Assembly: GCA_029204225.1 (NCBI GenBank)
Contig: CM055106.1
Coordinates: 42,920,368-42,984,367, forward strand
Source of the DNA: Diphasiastrum complanatum
Taxonomy: Eukaryota; Streptophyta; Lycopodiopsida; Lycopodiales; Lycopodiaceae
Reading direction: 5' to 3'
Length of the DNA stretch: 64,000 nucleotides
In this document: in pieces, positions 12,501 through 23,503 of the stretch
How the letters are laid out: each line of letters starts with the position of its first letter
Numbering within the stretch: the stretch's first letter is position 1
Notes under the pieces: model-generated
Told to the model about the DNA's origin: nothing
Database searches by the model: none
Seen by the model: only the letters and a program-made list of their open reading frames with translations
Program-made: the position numbers and the translations under genes

Positions 12501-12907
12501 TAATTTATAATATATTAAATGTTAAATAACTAGTATTTTGCAAATTTGAAAACATTTTTAATGATTTATATTACTAATTTGATTATTAAATTATAAATAG
12601 AATAAAACTTTATTCAGCATAATAATTATAATAAAATACAGAGTTGGTAATTTCACTTATAATAGAATTGAGAAAAAATAAATTCCATCATACAAAAAAT
12701 ACACTCAACATACATACAATTGACATTCAAACATCTCATAAGTGACACAAAATCATCTCCATAGGAGATATCATAATTTTTGTATACTGATTTTTAAAAA
12801 AATTATACATTTAATATTCCTTCATCATATTAGTTGGTCGAGGCTGACCATCACCATCATGGCCACCATCACCAACGTTACCAACATCAGCATCTTCATC
12901 CTGGAGA

Positions 12908-14440
12908 TTAGCAAAATCTACAAGTTCTCAGACGAGGCCACTTGCACTTTCTCACTATCGTGGGCAAAGAAGCACCCACTTCATCATCAACATTCGGTAG
13001 ATCATCAATTGCAACAACTCGTTGCAGGATGAACACCGATAGAAATGAATCCTTCTCCATGCTATACAATTTCTTTCTTTTTTCAGGGCACACACAGTAG
13101 TGACGCCAGTTCTAGAACATAAATTTAAAATCCAATCGTTCTCACAAGAAAATAAATCAATCAGTTCATTAATAAGTCTCTGTGGCTTCTGATAGGGATT
13201 CCCAACAGCTCGAGGGACATCTGTAAATCTTAACTTTCTGATCACGGTCAGGAATGACAATACATTGGAGGCATTTCTCTTGCGACAATGTTGTGCCACT
13301 CGACATTTGTCTAACAAGGAGAAATAACCAACAAACATCATTTCAAAAGTGCTTAGAAGACGCTCCCCGGGTGCATTATGGACATTTGTTTTGTGCTTGT
13401 AAAATAAAAATAGAATAAAATTAAAATAATAAATCAAAACAAAATATAATGTGAAAAAAAAACCATAAACAACAAAAGAATTGATCAATTTAAAACATTT
13501 CGTACCAAATCATGGCCTTGGACCATGTGTCTCATCCTTTAACGCCTTAGAAACCGTAGCAGCTTGATTGGTGGAGTGAAAAAAAACTATTCTCCACGGC
13601 GAGGCAATTGTGATCTCCTTAAAAGATTTAACAACTTGGAGAATCTGCTGATATTTAAAAGCGGATTCATCAAACGATAATCCTCTCGACCTATATTCAT
13701 AGGGGATATCAACAATAACAAGAGTATTTTTTTTTTGGACACAATTTGAAAAATATCTTTCACATTGCATGTGAAGAAGCCCTAATGCCATAAGCGAAGA
13801 GGATCTCTGGGAGAGGTAAACGATTGGAGGAGCGGATCCACGGCAGAACTCGCATCCATCAGAATTCGCCTCTCTTGCTGTAAGCGAGCCAAATCTATAT
13901 ACGCTAAAAAAAATTATGAAACAAGAAACTCTAAGGACCGAGGGTTTGCTCTTGATTTCTGAAAACAACAGAAAATAATCTTATCAATTTATGAATGCAA
14001 ATATGAATTTGAGTTTAATAAATAAGCATGAGCACGATTTAAAATCCAAAATCACAATATTCTTGAATGCAATGTAGAATTGCTTCAAGGCCTCCTTAGA
14101 ACTGGACTGAGGATAGTCCATGAGTACTTGCTCCCAAGAGGTGCAGTTTAATCTAATCATCATCTACTCTTGCATCCTCATATACGTACGACAAACAAAT
14201 AATCACTCATTAGGTCTTGAAAAAGATCTTGGAATTATCTTCCTCATCATAGTAAACATCAAGAATTTGTCCTAACACCTTTGCTTCATCAAAGACTTCT
14301 ACTCCTTTTGATCTAGACATCACCAACTTTGGCGTTTTTTACCATAACAGCCCACAAATATGACTCATACGAATGAAATGATATCTCTTCAGAAACACTC
14401 TCTACGGTAGTCCTTTTTGGTGGTGGGTTATCACGAACGG
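12908..14440 (-). pseudogene. N4/N6 amino-DNA-methyltransferase-like gene, decayed
   Basis: Motifs appear on the minus strand in the order of beta-class amino-methyltransferases: a DPPY-like motif IV, NTLVIVDIPYEYRSRG (DIPY codons at 13710-13699); then a strand resembling the region after motif IV (SPWRIVFFHS); then NPYQKPQRLINELIDLFS, the usual KP block before motif I; then motif I as DWILNLCSRTG (about 13140-13088), standing for D-VLDLFSGTG; then RNCIAMEKD, the acidic motif II, reached after a frameshift. An upstream block (LARLQQERRILMDASSAVD, near 13885) and two further exon-like pieces (to about 14440) probably belong to it. Frameshifts cluster in A runs and there are several stops; motif IV has DIPY, and motif I has lost its Asp and a Gly. 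So it is a pseudogene. A possible intron (about 13502-13410) has GT-AG ends. Whether the ancestor was a host or transposon-borne enzyme is unknown. Confidence 0.6.
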
Positions 14441-14529
14441 TAGGAACCTTTGGTGGTGATTCAACATTACCGCCTGGATGACCCGTCTTGTGCTTTTGAT
14501 GCGTGAGTCATATGTTTGTTCTTGACAAA

Positions 14530-14850
14530 GCCACAAGATACGAGAGACCGATACCACGTATCGAGCTTGCATACCATTTACCAAAATGATACGACAAATC
14601 GATACCCGATATGATGTCCTGTATCATCTTCAATCATTTGCCATTCAAACAAATCAACTAAGTAGCATTAACGCAAAATCATAATAACAAAAAATTTCTA
14701 GATAACAAGACTTTGCATAGAAATGATTCTACGATGATGGTGGTTCAATTCCTAGAAATGATACGAGGTGTCGATACGCGGTATTGAGCTATCGTATCAC
14801 TTGCGGGATATGATACCCAAGAACAATACCGCGAATCGATCTCTGAGATT
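14530..14850. repeat. GATACG/CGTATC-rich degenerate repeat
   Basis: Two clusters (about 14536-14630 and 14757-14845) are dense in GATACG, CGATAC and CGTATC words, with local inverted pairs. They lie between the methyltransferase-like relic and the divergent transposase-like relic. No target duplication identified. Confidence 0.5.
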
Positions 14851-15472
14851 CAATGGGCTAAATTATTATTCAAAAAATAGTAAACTGGCTTGATCTTATC
14901 GAAACTTTACATAATTTTAAGAGCCCTAAACAACATGGAAGTCACGAAAAAGTCTGTCATTATTGAATGTGTATCTTTTGGCAAAGAAAGTTATATTAAA
15001 TGGTAAAAGAATCTTAAAGGAATAAAAAAATTCTATGCTGCTTATTTAAATACCTAGCCATCTCGTCGGATTCTCCCGAACTGATTATCATTGTGAAAGA
15101 GCTCGTCATGAGAAACCAATCACCCGCGTCCTCAATGTCTATCGTCTGTGAGTGCAAATCGTAGGTGAGAATATTAAAACAGAAGAATGTTGTGCTCCCT
15201 AGGTCACGTGGGAGAAAATAGGATGTGAAAATCTTTATATAGTGGTGGACTACCTTTCTTACAAGATTGGATTTATAAAACTTTGAAATCCAATGACTGA
15301 TTTTAATGTTTATTGGGGTCCACGATTGAGTGCATTAAGGGCCTTGAAATTTTCATTTTATTGACCTTGGTTTGTTTTTTTCTTTGCTCTTTGTGCAGCT
15401 TGTTTTCACTATGTCCATATCCATCTCATCCAATGAGACATCCGTATCTCAAGGAGAACTTTTTGTTTCCAG
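14851..15472. other. Intergenic stretch, no gene seen
   Basis: AT-rich. A short open frame at 15313-15510 overlaps the start of the next relic in another frame and is not supported by any recognised domain. Confidence 0.45.
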
Positions 15473-17010
15473 TTGCACGATTTCAATCTCAAGCTATGTC
15501 TTCGAACTGAGGCCAAGTCTCAGGAAAACACCTCAAAGAGTGCGGATGTCCCTATTTCTCTGAGCTCTTCTGTCGAGTCAGAGTTTCAAAATGAGTATGA
15601 TGTTTTACAGAACTCATGTTCCAAGTCGAGCTTTAATTTGGAGGCCCCCATTTCTAATATGGTTGAATCTTCTTTTGTTGCTTTGTCTTTTGAATCAATT
15701 ATGCATTTTAATGATGAGTGTGATATCGAAGTATCTCGTCAATACACATCTGGTCAATGTCTTCCTAACAACTATCAAAATATTGATGAGAGTGCTATAA
15801 GGGAGACTGAGGATGACAATGAGGGCAATGACATTGACGATGACGAGAATGATACCGACACCGATGACAATGTCCGAAAGTCTCGAAGAGGTGGGAAGGG
15901 ATTTCATGTTGATCGAAGATTTTCAAGCTATGGCCATAAGAGGAGAACTTTTTTGTTGTCGTAATCTTAGTGAAGGATACACTTAAGGTTGCATGTTGCA
16001 ATAATGGTTGCATAAAGAAGTTCGGTATTTCTAGGTTAGTCATTAAGATCTTATTACCTAAGTCTTAATCGAGAAGAGCAAGAGGTGTATCTTACGTCTG
16101 CACTAAACCGGACATCAAAGATCAAATCGAGTACATCTTTGGACATTCCATTATTTGTAGAAGTGCATTCAAGCACGTTCATTCTATTGGAAATTCAAGA
16201 CTTGGCAGATTGCATGAGAGGGTTTTAAAAAATGCTTCTATTTACAGTCCTCGATACAATTGTGAAGTTGGTCCAGTTGGAAATTTATTGATATCTTGGT
16301 TCTCATGCTGAGATTATGCCAACTACTAGCAGGCACCTAACAGACAATTTTACAAGTTGTGAGGTCTACAATATCTACAAGGAGGAAATGGTTCGTGGAA
16401 ATGAAAAATTTACTAGTTATAGTCATTTCACCAGGCTTTGGAAACACTATTTTAACAACGTATTTATTCCAAGGAAGGTGAGGATGGGAGTATGCACTAT
16501 ATGCGCATCGCTCAAAGTACAAAGGCAAAATGCAAAGTCGAGTATAAATAAAAGTACTGATAGTAAATTCCTTGAATAGTTCTTTTATTGTGATTTCTCT
16601 TGTTACTTTGAAATGAATTTTGAAATTTTAAATATGTAAGTAAGGTGAATGAAGGTCTTAAAGTGCATCGAGAACAACAAGCTGAAGAAAGAGCAAAGTT
16701 AACAAAGCACAGAAAAAAAATGTTTGAAGTATTTGAGAAGTATTTTGGAATTGTTATTGATGTCATGGAAAAAAAAAGACTTACCATCCACACTTTGTAA
16801 GAGTTCCGAAAGGTATTAAAGAAGATACATTTGTTCAAATGCATCTCGTTGGGCCTCTATTTACCATCGAGCACTTTAGGCCCATATCTTCTTGACCTAT
16901 CCAAATGTTCATAATGATCCTAACTTGACAAATACAATTTTGCATTATGAAATCACAAACTGGGAAGGTGATTTGTCCCAAGTACCTGAAGAAACAAAAC
17001 GTTTTTGTTT
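15473..17010 (+). pseudogene. Transposase-like protein with Cys motifs, decayed and 3'-truncated
   Basis: Pieces resemble, from memory, a transposon-derived protein family of non-seed plants and invertebrates. A Ser/acidic region (15473-15960, including EDDNEGNDIDDDENDTD) is followed by a Cys-containing segment (VACCNNGCIKKFG, about 15990), an IICRSAFKHVHSIGNSRL block (about 16150), then SHFTRLWKHYFNNVFIPRK with VCTICASLKVQ (about 16420-16520), and after a frameshift in an A run KTYHPHFVRVPKGIKEDTF and QMHLVGPLF (about 16770-16860), then DPNLTNTIL (about 16915). The order fits that family: Cys domain, F..W..F..V.IP, CxxC, then a KT..P...R.PK core. The expected catalytic C-terminal half is missing where Copia-1 begins at about 17050. 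Family identity rests on motif style, not on a search. Confidence 0.5.
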
Positions 17011-17050
17011 ACAAAGCCTTGCTAGCTTCCCGCCCTCGGCCTGACAAAGA

Positions 17051-17989
17051 TGTTCGCGAACACGAAAGTTAGGAGACACGAAACACGAAAAGTTTTGCGA
17101 ATACAAAAGTCAAAGGAGACGATCACAAACGGTTCGCGAACACGAAAGATTCACGAACGAGAATCTTTTGCGGTCTAGCACGAGAATCTTTTGTGGTCCA
17201 GTACGAGAGAAAGGCAGACGAGCAAAACGAAACCAACGATGCGACACGAAAAATGTCGCGAAACTCGTTTTGCCTTCATGCTCCAAAGAGTACCAGCAAA
17301 GATCATGCATGTACCCAGAAGTACAGAAATTTGATCTAATGACATGACGTCAGTAGATACTCCCTAGATCGTAGCTAATCTTCCACTCTTGTATTCCTTG
17401 ATTAGTTGTAGATGCTTAATCACTCTAATCTTAGATTTACATAGAGCGACTGTACTTACTAGATGATACTTGACATATAGATGATAGAATATACATACAG
17501 TGTAGTGTAGCAGTCTGATGCTAGTAAACAATCAAGACGAAAATTACAGAATACAAGTCCGCCTGGGTGCGAGACGAGTTCTGTGTCTAGGATCTGTAGA
17601 TCCAACTGTCTGCTAGTAAAGCAAGACGATTGCTCGTGAGAGAACCGTGTTTCTCCCACGCCAACGCACTGTGTGGATTTGCATGCAGTGCTTGAAGAAA
17701 TCAGAGAAAGATCAATATAGATGATTTTCTTGTTGTGTTTGATCTCGAATGCAAATGCGTCTGCTGCTAATCTTGTGTCTGAGTTTTCTTGTTCATTTGA
17801 ATTCCTCACCTTGGTTGAAATTATGTTGAATGTTGCATTAATTTTATAAACACAGATCAGCAGTGTCTGACTACACTCTGGAGGACCGTAGGAGCGATTC
17901 AGCAGTGTCCAGCGATCGCATATGGATTTCATCCAAGTCGCATAGAGAGAGTCGTGTTTGAGTCGCGGTCAAGAAAGCTTCGCTTCTCA
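17051..17989 (+). repeat. Copia-1 5' LTR (proposed)
   Basis: Sequence upstream of the primer binding site, from TGTTCGCGAACACG to CTTCTCA, i.e. a TG...CA element of about 940 bp. Its 5' part has several GTTCGCGAACACGAAAG-like words. No second copy exists in the window to confirm the borders. It abuts the broken transposase-like relic, suggesting insertion there. Confidence 0.5.
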
Positions 17990-18072
17990 TCAGTGGTATC
18001 AGAGCATATCGCCAATTCGACACTCATGAGTGGTATCAAAGCACCTTACACTCTCATCAGTGGTATTAGAGC
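17986..18072 (+). other. Copia-1 primer binding site, triplicated
   Basis: TGGTATCAGAGC, complementary to the 3' end of plant initiator Met tRNA, starts at 17994. Near copies TGGTATCAAAGC and TGGTATTAGAGC start at 18031 and 18061, each preceded by a CTCATSAG-like word. Only the first is exact and adjacent to the proposed LTR end. Confidence 0.8.
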
Positions 18073-18180
18073 CTACCTACCTATTTTGTTATAATCTGAC
18101 ATAGCCGAGAAGCTATCAGATCCAGGAGGCCAAGCATTCAGACAATCAACCATTAACAAGACAATAGACTCAAGAAGAAA

Positions 18181-19110
18181 TGGCTTCAATCAGTAGCATG
18201 CAGAGCAAGATCTGCACAGTACTTGATTCTTCAGGATCTAACTTTCTAGCCTGGAGAGTTAAGACATCACTCATACTCAAGGGCGAAGGATTATTCCCCT
18301 GGGTGGATGGCACAAAAGAAATACCTACGACAACAGGCAAGGAACTACGTGAATAAAGGGAGAAAAATGGCAAGGCAGTAGCCTTGCTATCATCTTCCAT
18401 CGAAGATAGCCTCACACTTGACCTGGCTACACTCTCCAAAGCTAAGGAGATGTGGGATGCATTGCTCACAAGATTTCAGACGAAATCAAGAAGTCAAATC
18501 ATAATGCTAGAAGATCAGTTTACGAATTTGCAGTGGGATGGAAAAAACCTCACCTCTTTCGTGAGAAAGATGAAGGATCTGTTTCTATCACTACATATCT
18601 TTGGAACAAAGAATACAGTGTCAGTTGAGAAGCAGCTCACATACCTGTTGAGAGCCTTACCCAGATCATTCCAGACAACGAGGACCTTGCTCGTGACAGA
18701 TCCTACCATGAATCTCAAAAAGGCGATTGTCGAGATTTGAGAGGAAGTCGAGGCCAGAGAACATCTTGATCACAAAGATGGGTCTAACCAGGCCCTCTAC
18801 GACAACAAAGAAAAATCCAAGAAGCAATATAAGGCTAAGAGGGAGTCGATTCGGAGGCAGGATCGTGACCAGCAAGCAGAGGAGACCAGCAAAGGCAACT
18901 GGAAGACCAAAGGGAGGTCGAAGCAGCAAGGTGCAGACAAGAAGACTTGCGTGAGATGCAGAAGAGATGGGCATACAATAGATACCTGCTGGCTCAATCC
19001 CAAGATTGAGTGTATCCATTACTACAAGAAGGGTCATGCAGCCATGGATTGTTGTCAGAACCCAAGAAACAAGTCAGCGCAGAACAGACAGGAGAACAAC
19101 AATAGTTCAT
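18181..19110 (+). pseudogene. Copia-1 gag
   Basis: Nucleocapsid/capsid protein relic. ATG at 18181 opens MASISSMQSKICTVLD, with FLAWRVKTSLILKGEGLF typical of Copia gag, a stop at about 18354, then KEMWDALLTRFQTKS and MKDLFLSLHIFG. A stop interrupts at about 18740. Two zinc knuckles follow: CVRCRRDGHTIDTC intact, and CIHYYKKGHAAMDC in which the second Cys is Tyr. Confidence 0.85.
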
Positions 19111-19200
19111 CCTATGTCGAGGAGCCCATGGTGAAGAAAGAACGAACAGAAATTGTTCGACCGTCTACATCTGTGAAGACGTGTGTGCAACATCAACATG

Positions 19201-20258
19201 ACACACATGAGATGATCCTAGACTCAGGGGCCACCTCGCACTTTGTAACATCAAGACGAATAATGTCTGATTTCAGAAGTACAAATCTTTCAAGATTCAT
19301 AGTTCTTGGAGATGGATCTAGACATCAAGTGAACGGTATTGGTTCACTCTGGCTCAACACCAACGACAGAGATAGACGACTCGAAGATGTTTAGTTTGTG
19401 CCTACTCTACAACAAGACTTGCTTTCTGTAGCAAGAATATCAGATGCAAGGATGTGTGTGATGTTTTCTAACGAAGCAGGCAATGTGATTGATGCCAGTA
19501 CCAGTACTCTGATCGCTCAAGGCAGAAGGAAAGCGAACCTATATCATCTGAAGGTATGCCTACCTGAAGATCAGGTGCATCAAACTCATGATGACTCGCC
19601 AGACACTCTGTGGCACAAAAGACTCTACCACATGAACTCAATGGCACTTTACCAGGCAAGCCATCATGGAGCGATAACAGGAGTCAGCATCTCAAATGAA
19701 ACCAGTTCGACTACCTGTGATGCATGTTTGAAGGGAAAGATGTCGCGCAGTCCATTCATCAAAGACTCCTACAAAACGACCAATATTCTGGAGCTAGTGC
19801 ATTTTGACATCTGCGGTCCATTCAATGTGATCTTAATAGGAGGCTCAAAGTATTATATAACCTTCATTGATGATTTTAGCAAATTTGCCAGAGTGTATTT
19901 TATTCAAAATAAATCTGAAGCACTTGATAAATTCACAAAATATGTGAATTGAATTGAAAGATGTACAAGCAGTAAAGTGAAGCAGATAAGAACAGATTGA
20001 GGTGGTGAATACATCTCGAATCGGTTCATTGACTTTTGCAATGATTGTGGCATCATTCACAGAATAACTGCAGTCTACACACCACAACACAATGGTGTTG
20101 CTGAACGAAAGAACAAGGCCCTGATGGAAGCAGCCAGATGCATGATGGCCTACTGGGCTCTGTGGGTTGAAGCAGTAGCTACAACCGCATACATCCAAAA
20201 TAGGACAGGCAAGTCTGGTGTTCCTCACACGACACCACATGAGCTTTCCACTAGTGTA
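19201..20258 (+). pseudogene. Copia-1 protease and integrase
   Basis: The protease active-site block MILDSGATSHFV lies at about 19213. After a stop (about 19394), FVPTLQQDLLSVARI leads into the GAG-pre-integrase region (LWHKRLYHMNSMAL) and the integrase zinc region (CDACLKGKMSRSPF). The core follows with FDICGPF, ITFIDDFSKFARVYF, a stop inside RTD*GGEYIS and TPQHNGVAERKNKALMEAA. The frame ends at about 20258. Confidence 0.88.
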
Positions 20259-21406
20259 CAATATGTGTCTTTTTATCTTTGGGGAGGCCCTTGCTCCTTG
20301 CCCCTTGCTTCCTATTGGCTACTTGCAAGGAGATGGGATTGAAATCCACACCCTTCACAAAAAACACAAACTAATCTACGGTGTACAAAGAAGCATACCC
20401 CACCTAACTACAAAAACTTTGGAACTTATTGAGTTTAACTTCCACTTTGTCCTTCTAATACTATTTTAATCACATGACCCAAAGTCTAGTTTATTCCAAA
20501 ATAGATAATTTACAAGTGCTCATTGGGCCATGGTCTTACGCACGCAGGATGCCATGACCCTCGCAACTTATTGTTAATATTGGCCTCAAGGAATCTACCA
20601 ACATTGCTCCCTTCTCAAACAATGCAGGTCCCTCTGTAGTATTGGATGAGTAGATTTATTGACGAGGACTTTATTGGTGACTTTTGAAGACTTTGCAGTT
20701 GGAAAAGCATAGATTTTTAACCCTAAACCCTAAAACCAACAACTTATTAGAAAATTGTCTTTCTTTCTTGTTGTGAAGAAAGGTTATCAAAAAACCTTGT
20801 ATTCGATTGAATATGTCACTGAGGAGCAACTACTTTCATTTGGCATCAAATCTTTGACTTAATTGCACATTCCCATTTGAATCTTGGACAATGAAAATAG
20901 AAGCATCTATGTCATCTGCTTGAAAGTTGTGTTGTAGGTGGAAAATTAGCAACTTGAAGTTGATCATGCCAATAGCCACTTTGTTGTAGAACATAGACAA
21001 AGTAACGGATAATGACTCGTTACCATGCTTCATGAGCTTTGCAAGATCATTGATCCATAGAGAATTCTTGAATGTACCTGGCCTATTGTGACCCAGACAA
21101 CACTAGAAACTAAAGAAGAAGAAAAAGTAATAAAATAGAGTAAGGATTAATCTTTCTTTTTTCCACTCATTTTTTGTAAAGGGCACTCAAAAAAGCTTCA
21201 ATGAGAAATGTAAAGTAGAATAAATTGAAATAAATAACATAGTGGTGAGGCCCATGAAAGAATATTTTAAAGAATAGGTAAAATTTGTGAGATAAGAATT
21301 TATATGATTTTTTTTTTTGGAAAAAGATATAAAAAGAGAAAATAATCCTTGCTGGGATTGTAGTCCACTTCTGATTGGAAGTATTGCAAGTCTATAAGAG
21401 GGTGTT
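20259..21406. other. Intergenic stretch with one unassigned minus-strand exon-like frame
   Basis: Mostly no recognisable coding. On the minus strand about 21090-20836 is open (NSLWINDLAKLMKHGNESLS...DIDASIFIVQDSNGNVQ) and reads like real protein, but I do not recognise it. It could be a downstream exon of the minus-strand gene at 21407-22440 or an old insertion. Confidence 0.35.
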
Positions 21407-22440
21407 TCATATGAATAGTCCTTGAGCGAGGCAGTTCGGTTGAAGCCATGTTGTATACCACCAATCATAATTGTATGGCATGTCTTGATTGTGTGTTCGA
21501 GACAACCACTTGAAATATGTAGGTGGCGCTTGACTCTGGTTACTCTCTACATATCCATCGTAAGAGTTGTATGCATAAATATAGTTGGGATAGATTGGAG
21601 AGATTGATGAATCATTGTGATCTTGGTATTGATATTCATCATGAAGTGTCGAATGAGGGAAATATTCATTTGTTTCTGTAGGATAATATAAATATTGATA
21701 AGCATTTCCATTTGAATAGACCCCTTGACTGCATGGCATATTAACAACTTCACGTGAATCCACTGGTTGAGGTCTTGTTGTCTGAGAAGTTGCATTCAAG
21801 TACCTTTCTCGCATTGTAGGTGCATGTGCCTCTGGATGTTGACGCATAGGTTGGTGTGCTTGAGTCGCAACTGCTCCATTGGACATGGTAGTTTGATTTT
21901 GAATAGCAGGAGTAGATTGCTTTAGATCTACACTGCTTGGTTGATTTTGTAGTTGAAGCTCATTCTCTCTGAAACAACTTGCATTTGCTTGCAACAACCC
22001 CGGAGAACCATTCCCACTTGATTCAGCTTCATTTGGATTTGGCCTTTTTGGCACTTGTTCCTCTACACTTTGTTTATTGGGAGATATAGATGTGTTGGCT
22101 TCGTCCTCCTTAACCGTTGATTGCTCATCCTTCCATGTGTACCCCTTCTGCAACATCCAGTGGAGAACATTTTGCTTTGATAGCTCAATGTGGTTGTTTA
22201 CAGACATGAAATCAAAAAACTCTTGTAGATGTTCCTTTGGAGGCATGAAGAGTCCTCGACCTGGTGGAAATCCCTGATGTCTTGCCAATCTATTTATCAC
22301 ATTGTCAATTTTTTCGTTGACTTTCCTTCTTGTTCTCCACCAATGGTTGAAAGCTATGTTTGAATCCTCGTGTCTTGTTAGCTTTAACCAATTAAAGTAG
22401 AAATCCCTAAATTGATCTAGTGGCCAACAATCTAGAACTT
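21407..22440 (-). CDS. Unassigned protein exon with homeobox-like segment
   Basis: A long minus-strand frame, uninterrupted to 21407. Its N-terminal part beyond about 22440 runs into palindromic repeats and is not believable; an acceptor-like AG near 22438 suggests the exon starts there. Early residues include LDQFRDFYFNWLKLTR and FNHWWRTRRKVNEKIDNVI. Then LFMPPKEHLQEFFDFM and NNHIELSKQNVLHWMLQKGY align loosely with helices II and III of WOX-type homeodomains (P...I......L..yG.IE.kNVfyWFQN), but the WFQN core reads WMLQ. The rest is low complexity, rich in Gln, Asn, Pro, Tyr and Ser, as in transcription regulators. It could instead be transposon-encoded. Domain identity is tentative. Confidence 0.4.
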
Positions 22441-22509
22441 CCACAAGAACAAAAATTACGCTCAGCCGGACATACCTCCGACACCCAAAGCCGAAAATAG
22501 GAATTCTAA

Positions 22510-22730
22510 TTTTGCGTGGATAATCCACGCCATAGTAAAAATAAAATAAAAAAGACTCGGCTTTTGCGTGGATACTGCGTGGATAATTATCCACGCATAA
22601 ATTATCCACGCAAAATTCGCTTTATCCACGCAAAATCCAGAGAGTTGAGGCTGTGAATACCGCGTGGATAAATTTTTTTTATATCCACACAGTATCCACG
22701 CGATAATCCACGCAAAAATTTTTGTCCAAA
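22510..22730. repeat. Left palindrome cluster
   Basis: About nine to ten GCGTGGATA half-sites in both orientations in 220 bp, including perfect palindromes such as GCGTGGATAATCCACGC at 22514-22530 and a larger inverted pair at about 22566-22600. Confidence 0.85.
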
Positions 22731-22964
22731 AAAAAAACATTTGACGCGAACCAAAATGTGGTTCGTTCCGAAACTAGAGGTGACTTTCTATTTCTGTGTT
22801 GTGTGAGAGAGAGAAAAAGAGAGTATAGACGGGAGTGAGAATGAGATGAGGATGAATGTGAGTGAGAAGATTGATAGTGTTTAGGATTTTTAGTTCATTG
22901 ATGGATGTTAATAGTATGTGTTTTGTGATCATAAGTTTTAAGATCTTTTTTGTTTGTGATGTAG

Positions 22965-23067
22965 GCTTGGATACGAAAAATGAGCTTTTATTGCAAAGGA
23001 TTCAAAGATCAAGTGCATGCAAAAGGAAAAGAAAAGATTGCAAAACAATGGAGATACAATAGTAAAG
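22965..23067 (+). other. Possible small exon, unassigned
   Basis: Bounded by an AG acceptor (GATGTAG) and a GT donor (AAAG|GTAAAT). It reads AWIRKMSFYCKGFKDQ then VHAKGKEKIAKQWRYNSK without stops. The composition looks protein-like but no family is recognised. Confidence 0.3.
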
Positions 23068-23503
23068 GTAAATTCACATTTATTTTGATTCATTTGATAT
23101 TTAGTTGATAACTTAATGTGTTATCTATTTCCATTACTTTCCATTGTGCTTTCCATTACTTTTTATTGTGCATTCTAGCATGCAAATCATGTGCTACATT
23201 GAATTCATCAATGGATACATTTGCATTGCATAGATGTGCATTAAATAGACTATACATTGCATTGAATACATCAATAGATACATTTGCAATTAATAGATGT
23301 GCATTCAATAGACTATACATTTACATTCATGGATTAAAAATACATTCAAAATTTTTGCAAGAATGATGTGATGCCAAAACATTATATTGATTGATTTAAA
23401 AACAAGTACATTGATGAGAGAATAAATTCTCTCTTCCTACATTGCCTTCTACAAGGCCTTACATTTAATTTAAAAACCTCTACTCATCATCACTTCTTCC
23501 CTC

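Larger units (their letters stand above)
17051..20258 (+). mobile_element. Copia-1: Ty1/Copia retrotransposon, truncated in or after integrase
   Basis: 5' LTR, tRNA-Met primer site, gag, protease and integrase lie in Copia order on the plus strand. Coding stops at about 20258, after the integrase core and the TPHELS block, so reverse transcriptase, RNase H and the 3' LTR are absent. Several in-frame stops occur. Unrelated sequence follows abruptly. Confidence 0.88.

Noticed and set aside
17110..17932. Minus-strand open frames in 17.1-17.9 kb
   Set aside because: They fall inside the proposed Copia-1 LTR and show no domain.
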